Source: Argopecten irradians
Lineage: Eukaryota; Mollusca; Bivalvia; Pectinida; Pectinidae
Direction: 5' to 3'
Length of the DNA stretch: 64,000 bases
NCBI RefSeq assembly: GCF_041381155.1
Contig: NC_091134.1
Span: 57,042,467 to 57,106,466 of the forward strand
Under the pieces are notes generated by a model. That model was not told where the DNA came from, ran no database searches, and was given only the letters and a program-made list of their open reading frames with translations. The first letter of the stretch is position 1, and every line of letters starts with the position of its first letter. Both the position numbers and the translations under genes were made by a program. Shown here piece after piece: positions 47,441 to 59,460 of this stretch.

Positions 47441-50400
47441 GATAAAAATGTTTGCAGGCCTTGGGTCAGGCGCACTAAAATGAACAAGCTTATTAGGACT
47501 ATAAAAATCCCCACCATGTGTCTTGTTTAATCGCACATCTTTCTTTCTTTGATTGAGGTCAAAGGTCAAAGTATAGGTCACAGTGACCTTGTTGTTTGGT
47601 ATGCAACACACACATGATCTAGTGGGACCCTCATACCAGATACGAAGTTCCATTGCCTTATAATATAGGAGATCTAGCCTGGACAAGGTCAGTCAGTCGA
47701 CGAGACAGACACGACTTACAATGTAAACCTAAAACAACACGCAATTGCACAAATATCAATTGGTTTTTTTTTAATGCTTATCTGTTTTCATTCTTGATAA
47801 GTCAAAAAAGAAGATACAAAGTCTGAAATAAATAGAAATCTGAAACGGTATTTAACTGTCTAGCACAGAAAGATAGCTTTGGTGTGGAAACGGGACAAAC
47901 ATTTTACCAACAAAACACTCGTAACAATACTTAAAATTAGCTAACTAATAAATCAACAGAGGAATATTGAGAATATTTAAGAAAGATGAATATAAAGATG
48001 TTAACACAACTTCAATTTTAAAAAATTTCAGTTAAGAAAAGTCTACCAATCTCTAAAACAAATAAAAATAACATAAGCTGCATTAAACTTCCTTTAAAGT
48101 TTTTAAAGTGTTATTTTGTGCTAACCAGTTTGACTGGAACTGCATCACTCTAACGGGGAGACAACAGTATAATATAATGTTGATAGTGAAATACGTCAAT
48201 TAATGAATACACAACATATCTCAAATACTGTTTCAAGGCATATTTATATTTTTATGAAGCATCTCTTTTTTGAAAATAAAATATTTCTTATAAGATAAAA
48301 ATAAAATTCATCGTGCAATGCCGTACATTCACACACTCTTGTTTTGGCTATCACTGCACCAATTCCTACAGGTTTTGTCTGGAAATTCATGTTAGCACTT
48401 CCGAATGAAAAAAAAATAATAAAAATATTGTTTGCAGATTTGTCAAAAGTTCTTGTTCAACATAATAAAAGTTCATATTTATCAGTAAAACAAAATCCTG
48501 GAACATTTCATAAAACTCCAGGAATATCAAATTTAAAGTTCTCCTACAGGGAAAATTATTGCAATAAAACAAATTATGAAAATATAATATCGTAAAAAGG
48601 ACTCACAAACTGATTTTGAAAAAGGCTAAAAGTTGTTTTAAAAGCAGAATTTTATGTCAATAACAAAACCATTAGGCATTAAAACAGAGCAAAAATGAAG
48701 CACGGATTTCCTTACTTTGAGCAGTGTTGATAACAGCCCTAGACTAGAGTAAATGTAATGTTTGATTATCTTATAGGAAACTGCATAGCAACTTTAAAAT
48801 ACAGAATGATAATCAAATACAAAAAATCTATTTAACTGTTATTGACAAAATAAGCAAAATAAAAGTTTTAAAAAATTCTGTAAAATTCATCCTGTTTATG
48901 GGACAGATGCACAGCATGATGTGTTGGTTTGCGTAGGTGAACTGTATCGAGACAATGAATGTTGCTATAGGTGATCTTGCTATGCGGATAATAAACTTCA
49001 CGTCTTTCAATACTTAATCTCACTTGATGTGGAACTTACTATTACATAGCAGTGTAAGCACTTACTAAGTTAATACAGATACATATAAATTATCTTGTGA
49101 TACAATTTGATATAACAAACGAAAGAAGAGAACAAAATAAACAACAATTACCGTAGATGTTAAAACAATTATAATCCATGGCACAAAAAATTAAACAACA
49201 GCAATTAAAAACATTTTGTAAACATTTCATGAACATACAATCAAAATGATTTGACACTCATAAATCAAATTCCAATCAATTAGACATTCCATTTAAACAC
49301 TCTTTTATTACTAAGGCTTCCAAACTTCTCTAAAAACTAGAACTTTGTGATAGCAGTGATTTACTATCCATGTTATCTATAGTATATTATATTGTATTGT
49401 AACTTTTGTGATACCATGAAGAAGAACTTTTTTTTTATACCATTCACTGAAATGCTATTTTACTGTCACATAATTATTTACCCGTAGCGTCCATCCCCAG
49501 ATCTTTGGCTCAAGCTAAGTTTGATAATAATGCCCATTAACTGTTGTTCTCACCTCTTCGGAATACTAAATATAGAATCTAGAATAAGTTTTCATTTCAT
49601 GAGATTTTATGAAACGAGTATAAAAAGTTTTTATTTTTGCAAGATTTGGCGAGTAAAAATTGAAACTACGAGACCAGTTGCATAAAATCTCACATGAAAT
49701 GAACATGAATTGAAGATACTTTTTATCATATAACTCAAACAACCTATATTTCTAAAAATATCACGTCAAAATGTATTGATACAATTCTAGCAGATGACAC
49801 TATTTTGTCCCATCGTCCTCAAAATCCTGACCAAATCATTTTATTGTTTCTGTCATGATGTCACAATGAATTTTCAGGTTATATTACACTAGTGACATAT
49901 GTAAAAATATCACCTTATGGTATACAGGTGAAATCACTGAATATCAGGCAGATTACCGGTATGTGATAGAAGGAAGAAATTATCTCTTGAAGAAAAATAA
50001 CCCTAAAAAGAAATCCAGCAAACTTACTGTAGTTCAAAATTATTTTTAGATAATATTGACATATTTGTAAAAGTCCTGGTAAAATTAAGCCCACAAAAAA
50101 AAACACACACAATGATGTGGGACTTCAGAATAGCTTCAGTAGTAACACTTTAAGTGGCTGGATAAATAAAAAACAAAATTCTTGAAAAAAAATGAAATTA
50201 TTCAACAAATTTGAAATGAAGACACATGAAAAAGCAAGGGCCCTAACTCCATATAGTAAAATAGAGACATGATTTTTGGGTAATAACAGAAATGAATTTT
50301 AGTTTGAAAACCATATCTCATAATGTATGAGACTTGCTTGCAGGCAAAAATGTACCATTTCTATTTCATATTCTGGTACATTGTACTTTACATACATTAA

Positions 50401-52040
50401 TTCTTGTTATACCATTATCAAGAAGCAGTAAAGTTTTATTAGTTTTAAAAAGTACATATGGCAAGACAAAGAAAAATACAGAATATACTTAAAGAAACTT
50501 GACTCCAAAATATTTTACCATCAGTACAGAATACATAATTGATAGGCATACCTTGATTAAGTAGCCCAATATCTGTCATCATGAACATGCAAAAACATGT
50601 TTCCACAACAAAGTTAATAATTTCCTTCACCTTTTTTGAGTGACATATTAACACTTCAATTTTTAGTAGCCGTTTATTATTTCATTTTAAACAGTTTTAT
50701 ATTTAAATCTAACAAAATTTCAAAATCACTAGAATGTTCCTTTGAACAAGTACCTGCCACACCTGTACAGGTAGCCAGCCTGCGGTATCAAATATACCTC
50801 CATTATTTAACCCAGTGAGTTAAGAAGGAAAAGAAATTAGTCGACAGTTTATATTAAGTAGAAATTTACTCAAACAACCATAAAACATTTGACTGTTTTC
50901 TGTAACCTCTCAAAGGCAATGTAAAAGGCATTAAAAATTTATTACATAGTTTATTTACAATTTGAAACATAAAGTAATATCCTCCCATTCCAGTTATTAC
51001 ATATCAGACCGGTACTAATTTGTAAATAGGTCAATAATTTGAAAGCGGAATAATTAAAGAGAATCAAACGTTTTTTCGCTAATATCACATGTCTATTACA
51101 GATTTGGGCCTAAAATGGTGAAAATCAAGGATATGTATGAGTTGAATATGGTACATGTAATATTGCAAAGTTTTCCAGTTCAGGTGGCTATTTTCTTCTG
51201 TTCTGCTGTTCTAGGAGTCTAGGACACTGTTTATGTAAGTTACATTCAATAGTATTTGGTTCTACTGACTAGAATATACAAATGAGCTTATGTCAAAACT
51301 TTTAAGAACACCTTTTCATGAATGAGGATGATCATTATTGTGATGGATGATGACGATTGTCTGTTATAGAAATCTTTGATTTAATATTTGACAAAGAGGA
51401 TATTCTAATCAAACTAATTAATGCAGTCTGGGATAGCACTCATTGATACACAGAAAAAGTACTTAACATATATCTACAATATGTAAATGCCAGATAAAAC
51501 TTAGGTTTTGGAGATCACGCTTAGGCTTCATATAAAACGTTGGTCTGAAAAACCAACAAAAATAAATCTACAAGACAAGGATGAAAAATCTGATGCCTGC
51601 ATGAATTTTTTCATCTTTTCATTTCGGTAAAATGAAGATTGTACCACACAATAAAACTTTCATTAGAGAATAAATAATCCTGCAATCGTTACTAAAATAT
51701 TCTGGATAAGAATATTAAAATACATCTTGATATATATGTTTAGCGTTCCATGGATTTTCCATAACAACCAATTATAATGAGAAATTACAATGTGGAGATC
51801 TGTAGATGACAATGATTGTGCCTCCATTTCAAATCTTCCATCTCAAGAAAACCCCAGTCATATACTATTCAAATAGGACAACACTTTTTCAGGTCACAGT
51901 CAATATCACAGTCATGGAAATGTTTGACAGCTATATGCTGTTCAGTATCATTATGTACAACCTTTCTGAGGACACTGAAGAAGCATTTTTGTGACCCAGA
52001 AGCACATGCAGTGGAAAACGGTAAATAAATATCTCTTTGG
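47441..52040. other. Downstream flank of ASK gene, no gene seen
   Basis: A+T-rich. The part nearest 52041 is presumably ASK 3' UTR (minus strand), but I could not place its end. No ORF has protein-like character and no clear repeat family was recognised. Confidence 0.45.
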
Positions 52041-52107
52041 TTAATACGAATTGTTTTTTGACCTCCATTTTGTTATAGCTTTCCAGAGTCGACATACCAT
52101 TCCACCC
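52041..52107 (-). CDS. ASK last exon
   Basis: 67 nt after a GATTGCAG acceptor: G completes Arg, then [21 protein letters not shown] and TAA at 52043-52041. The RGGMxCxLWKAI end is diagnostic of ASK kinases. Its small size makes it easy to miss. Confidence 0.9.
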
Positions 52108-53941
52108 CTGCAATCAGATAACACAAAACATTGTTACAGTAAAAATTACAGAAAAAGAGGATCTAGTTTTCATGCTAAGATTTATATTCACAACAAGGCA
52201 GTTTTTGAAACATTTTTCAAAATAACACAATAGTTTGACAGAACATATTGCATTGGCACTGATAAAATCCAATGAAGCTTAGAATTACGTCATACAACTA
52301 CTGAAAGTTAAAATAGCTGGGAAATATTTCAGTTCATTTGCTATAAATAGCTTGATATGTAGTGTGTAAAAAATGATGACACATAAACATCAGTATAAAA
52401 GGTAATTAACCAAGACAATGTGATGATAATCTTTTTTATTATACCTCAAGTGAGAATCCTGCATTCTGCTTGGTCGAGAGATATTAAGTATTTCACACTA
52501 TCATACAGATAGCATTATAACAATAAGAGAAAATAGACATGTTTGTAGCAACCCCTTAGCAACAGGTGATAGTGTATTTTTGACGGTGTAAAATATTAAC
52601 CGCACGAAAGAGATGTCCACTCATTTCTTTTTTCGACGCCATCTTTGTGATTTGAGTGACGCTTTAAAATTTATCTGGAGCTATTTAGTAATGGTTTTGC
52701 CAAATTAGTCCGTTTATCATTAATTTTTTTTCAAATTAAGTACGGAGCTTTCCGTTTAACACCTTTTCGCTTACCGCCCATGCGCTATATATATATGTTG
52801 GTTTTATTAATCCTGTCGGTGATTAGGTGAACGGAGACATGCAATTTCAAGCGTCTTTGTGACGTTGCTTATGTTGTAAACTAACAAGGGGATGAACCAA
52901 AATTCATTGAGATTTACAAAAACGATAATATTTTAACAAACGCAGGAGAGAAGACCACAAGAATATTTCACTGAATGCTTATTGTGACAAGCTGATATGT
53001 TATTTTACTGCCGACAGTGAGTTTTCAATTTTGCTAAAATAAGTGTAAAATGTTTCAATAAATTGCAAATACATGTACATGAAAACTATTTTTGTTTCTA
53101 GACTTTTGGTATAATAAAATAAATACTACCTGCATTAGAGACTGACAGTGCCTAGTGTCACCCCTCGGAATATCACTGTCAACGTTAACCTCGGCATCGC
53201 CACGGGTTACAGTGATATCCTCGGGGTGACACTAGGCACTGTCAGCCTCTAATGTAGTAGTGCTGCCACGATATATCGATATATCGGTAAATTGCAATAT
53301 TCTGTGAAAATATATCGTACCGCGATACAGGAATCATGTACCGGTTTTTCACGATATAATAATATTCAGTTTACCTCCCTTTGGTGGAACTCTTACTTCA
53401 CGTATTCAGTGCCAGTAATACGCTCACTTAAACAAGCGTGTCATACACACAGATAAAACCTACATTTGTAACATGGACGAAACAAACATTGAAAACTGGA
53501 CAGGTGTCCCAAACAAAAAGGCAAAAAGTGCCGTGTGGGAATTCTTTTGTTTAAAAGAAGATAAACAGATTATAACAGCCGGGGTAGCGGTATGTAATAT
53601 CTGCCATGCATGCGTGAAGTATAGCGGGGAACGACGAATTTGACTACGCACATGGTACGGCATCACCCGGGAAAGGTTAGACATGACACCAAAAACATTA
53701 AGAATCTTATCGATGACCAGAATAATGATGATAAGAAAGCAACATCTATGAATGTAGATTCAGCCCCTCGTCAAGTTACGCTACAACATGTTTTTAATAG
53801 GGGCGAAGTATAATATGAACTCAGCACAAAACGTGGACATAACACAATCAATTGTTACTTAATTTACATACTTACTTAAAACTCAATTGTGAAGTTTAAA
53901 ATTTGCCATATCATTTAATTATTCTTGTTCCAGTTTGTTAA

Positions 53942-53973
<32 letters not shown>

Positions 53974-56900
53974 TTTTACAAACATGTAATAAATTTAGAA
54001 AAATAGACAAAAGTGTTGCTTTTATTCTTAAAAATAGGGTTCAGATTAACATAATGATTATACAAAAGTATACATTTGGTTAAGGACATATATGATATTT
54101 GATATTTTAAGCTCACAAATAAAACACAATATATTGTAGTACATATTGCAATACAGCGACTCTATATCGCAATATATCGTGGTACGATCAGCCGTGCCGT
54201 TATAATCTATGTAGGTAGTAATTTATAAAGTGTAGTAAACGTGAAAAGAAACTGAGTAGAAAGAATTCCTTTATACTTGAAGTGAATTCACTATATAATG
54301 TCATATGTTACCAAAAGCTGGAAAGTTGTCAAATGACATGTTTGTAATCTGTAATGTACTTATAGCCAATCAAAAGTCAGTATTTTGTTGTGTGTTGTAC
54401 TGATGAGCTGGTGAGTAAAACTTACCGTAAATTTAATTGCCGTAAATCATCATAATTCACAATTTCTAAAATATCTTCTAATGTATATTGCTCAGCTGTC
54501 ACCTGTAAGTTGAATAAGGAATAATATTTAGACTTTGAATTCAACATTTCTGAACAACTTTCTCTGATTTGTATTTTAGGCCTACAATGTATTGATACCT
54601 GTGTATTTTGGCAGGCTGTGGTACATTTGTGTCTGTCTTCTATAGATAACAAAATAACTATCAACATAATATTGCAATCACACTGAAGTGTAAGACAAAA
54701 AACACCGTTCAGCACCCTTACTTGCAGATTACAGTGCAACCTTATGAATGATCAATATTACAGTGCGATCTTACTGAAGTGTATGACAAAAATCACCGTT
54801 CAGCACCCTTACTAGTCTATACTGACCATGAACGGATTACAGTGCAAACTTATGAATGATCAACATTACAGTGCGATCTTACTGAAGTGTACGACAAAAG
54901 TCACCATTCAGCACCCTTACTAGTCTATAATGACAATGAACTGACCACTGGCCTACCTTATGAATGGATTCCTCATCCATCTTCTGTTCCTTCATCCAGG
55001 CCACGAGGGACTCATCAGGGGGTTCATGGATTTCTGGAACTTCAGACCAAAAGGTCAATTATAATACATAATTTGGTATATTTTTCTTGTATTGGAGTAA
55101 CTTAATTCAATCAACACTCTTGCGAGGCAGAAACCCCAAAACCACCCCAATCTCACTCTTTTATTGTACAAACCATATTAAAATATACTGTCACCCACAA
55201 TGTATGTTATTTGTTTACTGATCATTACTTTGTTACAGGTCTTTATTGAAATATCACACATAACTTCTGTATTGATTGTACCGCTAACCTCATCGCAAAG
55301 GAAAGAAGGAATGTGCATGTTTACTACGACAGATCAATGTGCCAAGAGTACAGAAAGAGAAATACCGATGACTTAAAGAATCTCTTAAGATTTTTTGTTC
55401 CCTAATGTGCCCCGTTGTTATGTGCCCCGTTGTTAACATTTTTTAAATACGCCTAATATGCGCCCTGTTGTTAACATTTTTTAAATAAGCCTAATATGCG
55501 CCCCGTTGTTAACATTTTTTAAATACGCCTAATATGCGCCCCGTTGTTAACATTTTTTAAATACGATGAACACGTATATATGTTTAATAGTTACCTCGTT
55601 TACCCTGAGTAATTGGTACCATGTTGTGTGGATGACTGAGATTGCTAGACACCCTGAAAATAGAACACATATGAACTTAAAAGGCTCAACAGTGCAGACA
55701 CAGGAAAAATCAATACCGTACCCTCAATTTTATGAATTTTTAACTTTTTTCACTGCCTTCATCAACATAAAATTATACCAGCATATTTCATATTACTGAG
55801 TGAAAAGATACTGTTATTTCCACATTTCAATTCAGGTGTAACATCAATCATCTTTAATCAGTCATTAATTATTGTATTCGATTGACATACTGTCAATGCA
55901 CCAAGGCAGTCAAACTATTGCATGCTCCCCTGGCCAGTCAGGAAAGTCAAACTCTCAAACACTCATAGTCAGGAGAGTCAAACTGTCACATGCTCAGTGT
56001 CAGGGGAGTCAAACTGTCACCCACTCTCAGTCAGGGGAGTCAAACTTTCAACCGCTCTCAGTCAGGGGAGTCAAACTTTCAACCGCTCTCAGTCAGGGGA
56101 GTCAAACTGTCACCCGCTCTCAGTCAGGGGAGTACAACTGTCACCTGCACTCAGTCAGGGGAGTCAAACTGTCACCTGCTCTCAGTCAGGGGAGTCAAAC
56201 TGTCACATGCTCATAGTCAGGGGAGTCAAACTGCCACCCGCTCTCAGTCAGGGAAGTAAAACTGTCACATGTTATCAGTCATGGGAGTAAAACTGACACA
56301 TTTGTGCTCAGGGGAGTTGAATCGAGTTATATTACTGTAATGAAATGAGATAAATATTTGAACTTACTTGACATGTTCTATATGGAGTTTCTTTTCCTCT
56401 ATTGACTTTTTGAGTAGGGTACCATAGGAACGGTTGACATCAATTAATTCATGAAGTAATCTGTAATAAAATTAGTATTTATTACATGTAAATTAATGTG
56501 TGAAAAATAATTGTGACATAATACATGATGTTGGATGTTATTGAGAGAGAACTGTTTGACTTTTATATAAAACAAAATAATGTTGCTTTCAAAATATTTC
56601 AAAAATACAAAATATCTGTTAAACAGATTTTACCCTTGCTTTCATTATATGAAGTTCTATAAATAGAAAGTTAACACTGACCTAAGATTGTCTTCTTCAA
56701 TATTGTCAAGTTGTGTACGCAGCTCTGCTGTTTCTGGACTAGGTCTGTATGCTAGGGCGGATTTGTTTGAGTTTGTGGACGGAACACCTGATGTATCAAC
56801 CTCATCCTCTTTACTTCCTACTGAAAGACTGGCCCCTAACTCTGCAATCAGACAACATAAAGGTTCTAATACTGGCCCCTAACTCTGAAATCAGACAACA

Positions 56901-58254
56901 TAAAGGTTCTAATACTGGCCCCTAACTCTGAAATCAGATGACATATAGGTTCTAATACTGGCCCCTAACTCTGAAATCAGACAACATATAGGTTCTAATA
57001 CTGGCCCCTAACTCTGAAATCAGACAACATATAGGTTCTAATACTGGCCCCTAACTCTGAAATCAGACAACATATAGGTTCTAATACTGGCCCCTAACTC
57101 TGAAATCAGACAACATATAGGTTCTAAGACTGGCCCCTAACTCTGAAATCAGATGACATATAGGTTCTAAAACTGGGTCCTAAGTCTGAAATCAGACAAC
57201 ATATATGTTCTAATACTGGCCCCTAACTCTGAAATCAGACAACATATAGGTTTTCTAATACTGGCCCCTAACTCGAAATCAGACAACATATAGGTTCTAA
57301 TACTGGCCCCTAAACTCTGAAATCAGACAACATATAGGTTCTAAGACTGGCCCCTAACTCTGAAATCAGACAACATATAGGTTCTAAGACTGGGTCCTAA
57401 CTCTGAAATCAGACAACATATAGGTTCTAAAACTGGGTCCTAACTCTGAAATCAGACAACATATAGGTTCTAAGACTGGGCCCCTAACTCTGAAATCAGA
57501 CAACATATAGGTTCTAATACTGGCCCTAACTCTGAAATCAGACAACATATAGGTTCTAAAACTGGCCCTAACTCTGAAATCAGACAACATATAGGTTCTA
57601 ATACTGGCCCCTAACTCTGAAATCAGACAACATATAGGTTCTAAACTGGCCCCTAACTCTGAAATCAGACGACATATAGGTTCTAAGACTGGCCCCTAAC
57701 TCTGAAATCAGACAACATATAGGTTCTAAGACTGGCTCCTAACTCTGGAAATCAGACGACATATAGGTTCTAAGACTGGCCCCTGACTCTGAAATCAGAC
57801 AACATATAGGTTCTAAGACTGGCTCCTAACTCTGAAATCAGACAAAACATAGATAACACAGATTCTAAGACTCGCCCCTAACTCTGAAATCAGACAACAC
57901 ACAGGTAACACTGGCTCTAAGACTCACCCCTAACTCTGAAATCAGACAAAGCTCATAATTTTGAAATGCATGACTAATACTTTTCTGAAAAAAGAAATCA
58001 ATAAGGGCATAGACAAGTTGTAGAATTTTTCCAATACTTCAGTAAAAGTGTAAATAATGTAGGTTACAAGTAGTATACACTTTCAACCTATCAAGCCTTT
58101 CGTCATGGATAAACTCAGACAAAGTTTATTGAAGATTGATTGTCTTACCTGGGGATAAAATGGTGATGGCTCGCTGAACAGCACTGCGTAAGAGGTTGTC
58201 GAGTGCAAACATCCAGTGAGGCTGTATATTGTGGCTCTTAAGACATTTACCAAC
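52041..58254 (-). CDS. ASK-type MAP3K, C-terminal part (MAP3K5/6/15 family)
   Basis: Seven exons in gene order: 58149-58254, 56682-56841, 56368-56460, 55604-55653, 54957-55039, 54426-54502, 52041-52107; 636 nt, 211 aa plus TAA, all phases consistent. Visible: [28 protein letters not shown], the conserved segment just after the kinase domain in ASK kinases; a Ser-rich linker; a coiled coil ([20 protein letters not shown] onward); then a SAM-like domain, [41 protein letters not shown] and [11 protein letters not shown], ending KNNSY. ASKs are stress-activated kinases upstream of p38 and JNK; in that family the C-terminal coiled coil and SAM domain serve self-association. The kinase and N-terminal regions must lie right of 64000. 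Human paralogs 5, 6 and 15 are not separated by this evidence; invertebrates often have one gene. Confidence 0.92.
53126..53262. mobile_element. Hairpin MITE
   Basis: GACAGTGCCTAGTGTCACCCC and its inverse form long arms around TCAACGTTAACCTCGGCATC; outer bases CTACCTGCATTAGAG mirror CTCTAATGTAGTAG. It directly abuts the hAT relic, in the last ASK intron. Confidence 0.8.
53262..54205 (+). mobile_element. Non-autonomous hAT element with CGATATATCG ends
   Basis: The left end CCACGATATATCGATATATCG and right end CGCAATATATCGTGGTACGA are inverted-repeat-like and GC-poor. They enclose a BED-finger reading frame and a 26-nt T run at 53941. No clean 8-bp target duplication was found. In the last ASK intron. 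Confidence 0.6.
53473..53812 (+). pseudogene. BED zinc finger of hAT transposase, frameshifted
   Basis: ATG at 53473 gives [20 protein letters not shown], then [26 protein letters not shown] and a stop. Shifting one base at about 53640 gives [14 protein letters not shown] and an open frame to TAA near 53812. Together these hold the C-x2-C and H-x4-H BED pattern of ZBED/hAT proteins. Only the DNA-binding part is present; the catalytic domain is absent. Confidence 0.75.
54426..54502 (-). CDS. ASK exon: SAM domain centre
   Basis: 25 codons, [20 protein letters not shown] and RQLNL, with a split Arg codon CG/G completed by the last exon. YTLxDxLxxVxxDDLxxLxLR matches the ASK C-terminal SAM domain. 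The last exon (52041-52107) is 2.3 kb further, after a hairpin element and a hAT relic. Confidence 0.9.
54640..54945. repeat. ~110-bp direct repeat, 2-3 copies, ASK intron
   Basis: CACCGTTCAGCACCCTTACT and ACTGAAGTGTATGACAAAA recur around 54670, 54790 and 54900, with AATGATCAATATTACAGTGC between. It ends about 12 bp from the exon at 54957. Confidence 0.75.
55395..55565. repeat. 39-bp tandem repeat, ~4.5 copies
   Basis: Unit CGTTGTTAACATTTTTTAAA plus TACGCCTAATATGCGCCC. Almost identical copies. In an ASK intron, 40 bp from the exon at 55604. Confidence 0.85.
55895..56320. repeat. 31-bp minisatellite, ~13 copies
   Basis: Unit GTCAGGGGAGTCAAACTGTC plus ACCCGCTCTCA, with small changes. Because the unit length is not a multiple of three, several frames stay open by chance, giving 89-122 aa ORFs that are not genes. 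In an ASK intron. Confidence 0.88.
56682..56841 (-). CDS. ASK exon: Ser-rich linker and start of coiled coil
   Basis: Begins (G)AG TTA GGG GCC, giving [16 protein letters not shown], and ends [17 protein letters not shown]. The 3' splice site that starts this exon (TCTGATTGCAG/AGTTAGGGGCC on the minus strand) is the seed of the 43-bp tandem array filling the upstream intron. Confidence 0.9.
56842..57960 (-). repeat. 43-bp minisatellite built from an ASK 3' splice site
   Basis: About 26 units. On the minus strand each reads TATGTTGTCTGATTTCAG followed by AGTTAGGGGCCAGT and ATTAGAACC. The first part matches the true splice acceptor of the adjoining exon (TGTCTGATTGCAG at 56842-56855) and the second its first 14 exon bases. 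Several units are 42 bp. Units toward 57900 decay. Confidence 0.93.
58149..58254 (-). CDS. ASK exon: post-kinase conserved segment
   Basis: 35 codons reading [19 protein letters not shown] and then [16 protein letters not shown]. The PHWMFALD block is near-identical to my memory of vertebrate ASK1. The acceptor is AATTGTCAG-like (revcomp at 58255-58256) and the donor GTAAGA. This is the most upstream exon seen; the next stretch to the right is satellite. Confidence 0.92.
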
Positions 58255-58374
58255 CTGACAATGATAATCATCCAAAGTATGAACATAGGAGCAACAGGAG
58301 CAATGGCAATGTATGATTATCCAAAGAGGCCAACAGCCTTAAGCTGAATGATCATCTACTACATCGCAACACAC

Positions 58375-59460
58375 ATGAGGTCATAGTGGACAAGTGGTTG
58401 AGTCCCTACATATTACCACAAGCCCTCCACCTCTGAGCCAAGGTGGGCGAGTGGAAAGTCCCTACATATTACCACAAGCCCTCCACCTCTGAGCCATGGT
58501 GGAGCGAGTGGTATAGTCCCTAAAGTCTCAACTCTGGGCCGGTGGGGCAAGTGGTAACCTACATATTAAACACAAGCCCTCCACCTCTGGGCCGTGGTGG
58601 GCGAGTGGATAGTCCCTACATATTACCACAACCCCTCAACCTTTGGGCCATGGTGGGCAAGAGTGGTAAAGACCCTACATAATTAACACAAGCCCTCAAA
58701 CTCTGGGCCGTTGGTGGGCGAGTGGTTAAGTCCCTACATATTACCACAAGCCCTCCACCTCTGAGCCAAGGTGGGCGAGTGGGATAGTCCCCTACATATT
58801 ACCACAAGCCCTCAAACTCTGGGCCGATGGTGGGCGAGTGGTTAAGTCCCTACATATTCACACCCCACAAGACCCTCCACCTCTGAGCCATGGTGGGCGA
58901 GTGGTATAGTCCCTACATATTACCACAAGCCCTCAAACCTCTGAGCCGTGGTGGGCGAGTGGTAAAGTCCCTACATATTACCACAAGCCCTCCACTTCTG
59001 AGCCATGGTGGGCGAGTGGTATAGTCCCTACATAATTACCACAAGCCCTCAAACTCTGGGCCATGGTGGGCGTGTGGTAAAGTCCCTACATATTACCACA
59101 AGCCCTCCACCTCTGAGCCATGGTGGGCGAGTGGTATATAGTCCCCTACATATTACCACAAGCCCTCAAACTCTGGGCCATGGTGGGCGAGTGTTAAAGT
59201 CCCCTACATATTACCACAAGCCCTCCACCTCTGAGCCATGGTGAAGCGAGTGGTATAGTCCCTACATATTACCACAAGCCCTCCACTCTGAGCCATGGTG
59301 AGCCGAGTGGTTAAGTCCCTACATAATTACCACAAAGCCCTCCACCTCTGAGCCATGGTGGCGAGTGGTAAAGTCCCTACATATTACCACAAGCCCTCCA
59401 CCTCTGAGCCATGGTGGGCGAGTGGTAAAGTCCCTACATATTTAGCCCTCCACCCACGAG
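58375..59460. repeat. 57-bp satellite, block A (variable)
   Basis: About 19 units of CCTACATATTACCACAAGCC plus CTCCACCTCTGAGCCATGG and TGGGCGAGTGGTAAAGTC. Two variants alternate (CTCCACCTCTGAGCC and CTCAAACTCTGGGCC), and many units have single-base indels. Presumably in an ASK intron. Confidence 0.9.

Noticed and set aside
55872-56290. Overlapping ORFs of 89-122 codons with GVKLS repeats
   Set aside because: Translation of the 31-bp minisatellite inside an ASK intron; three frames are open at once.
56842-57960. CRISPR-like regular array
   Set aside because: A true head-to-tail minisatellite with no unique spacers, in an animal intron and derived from the neighbouring exon border.
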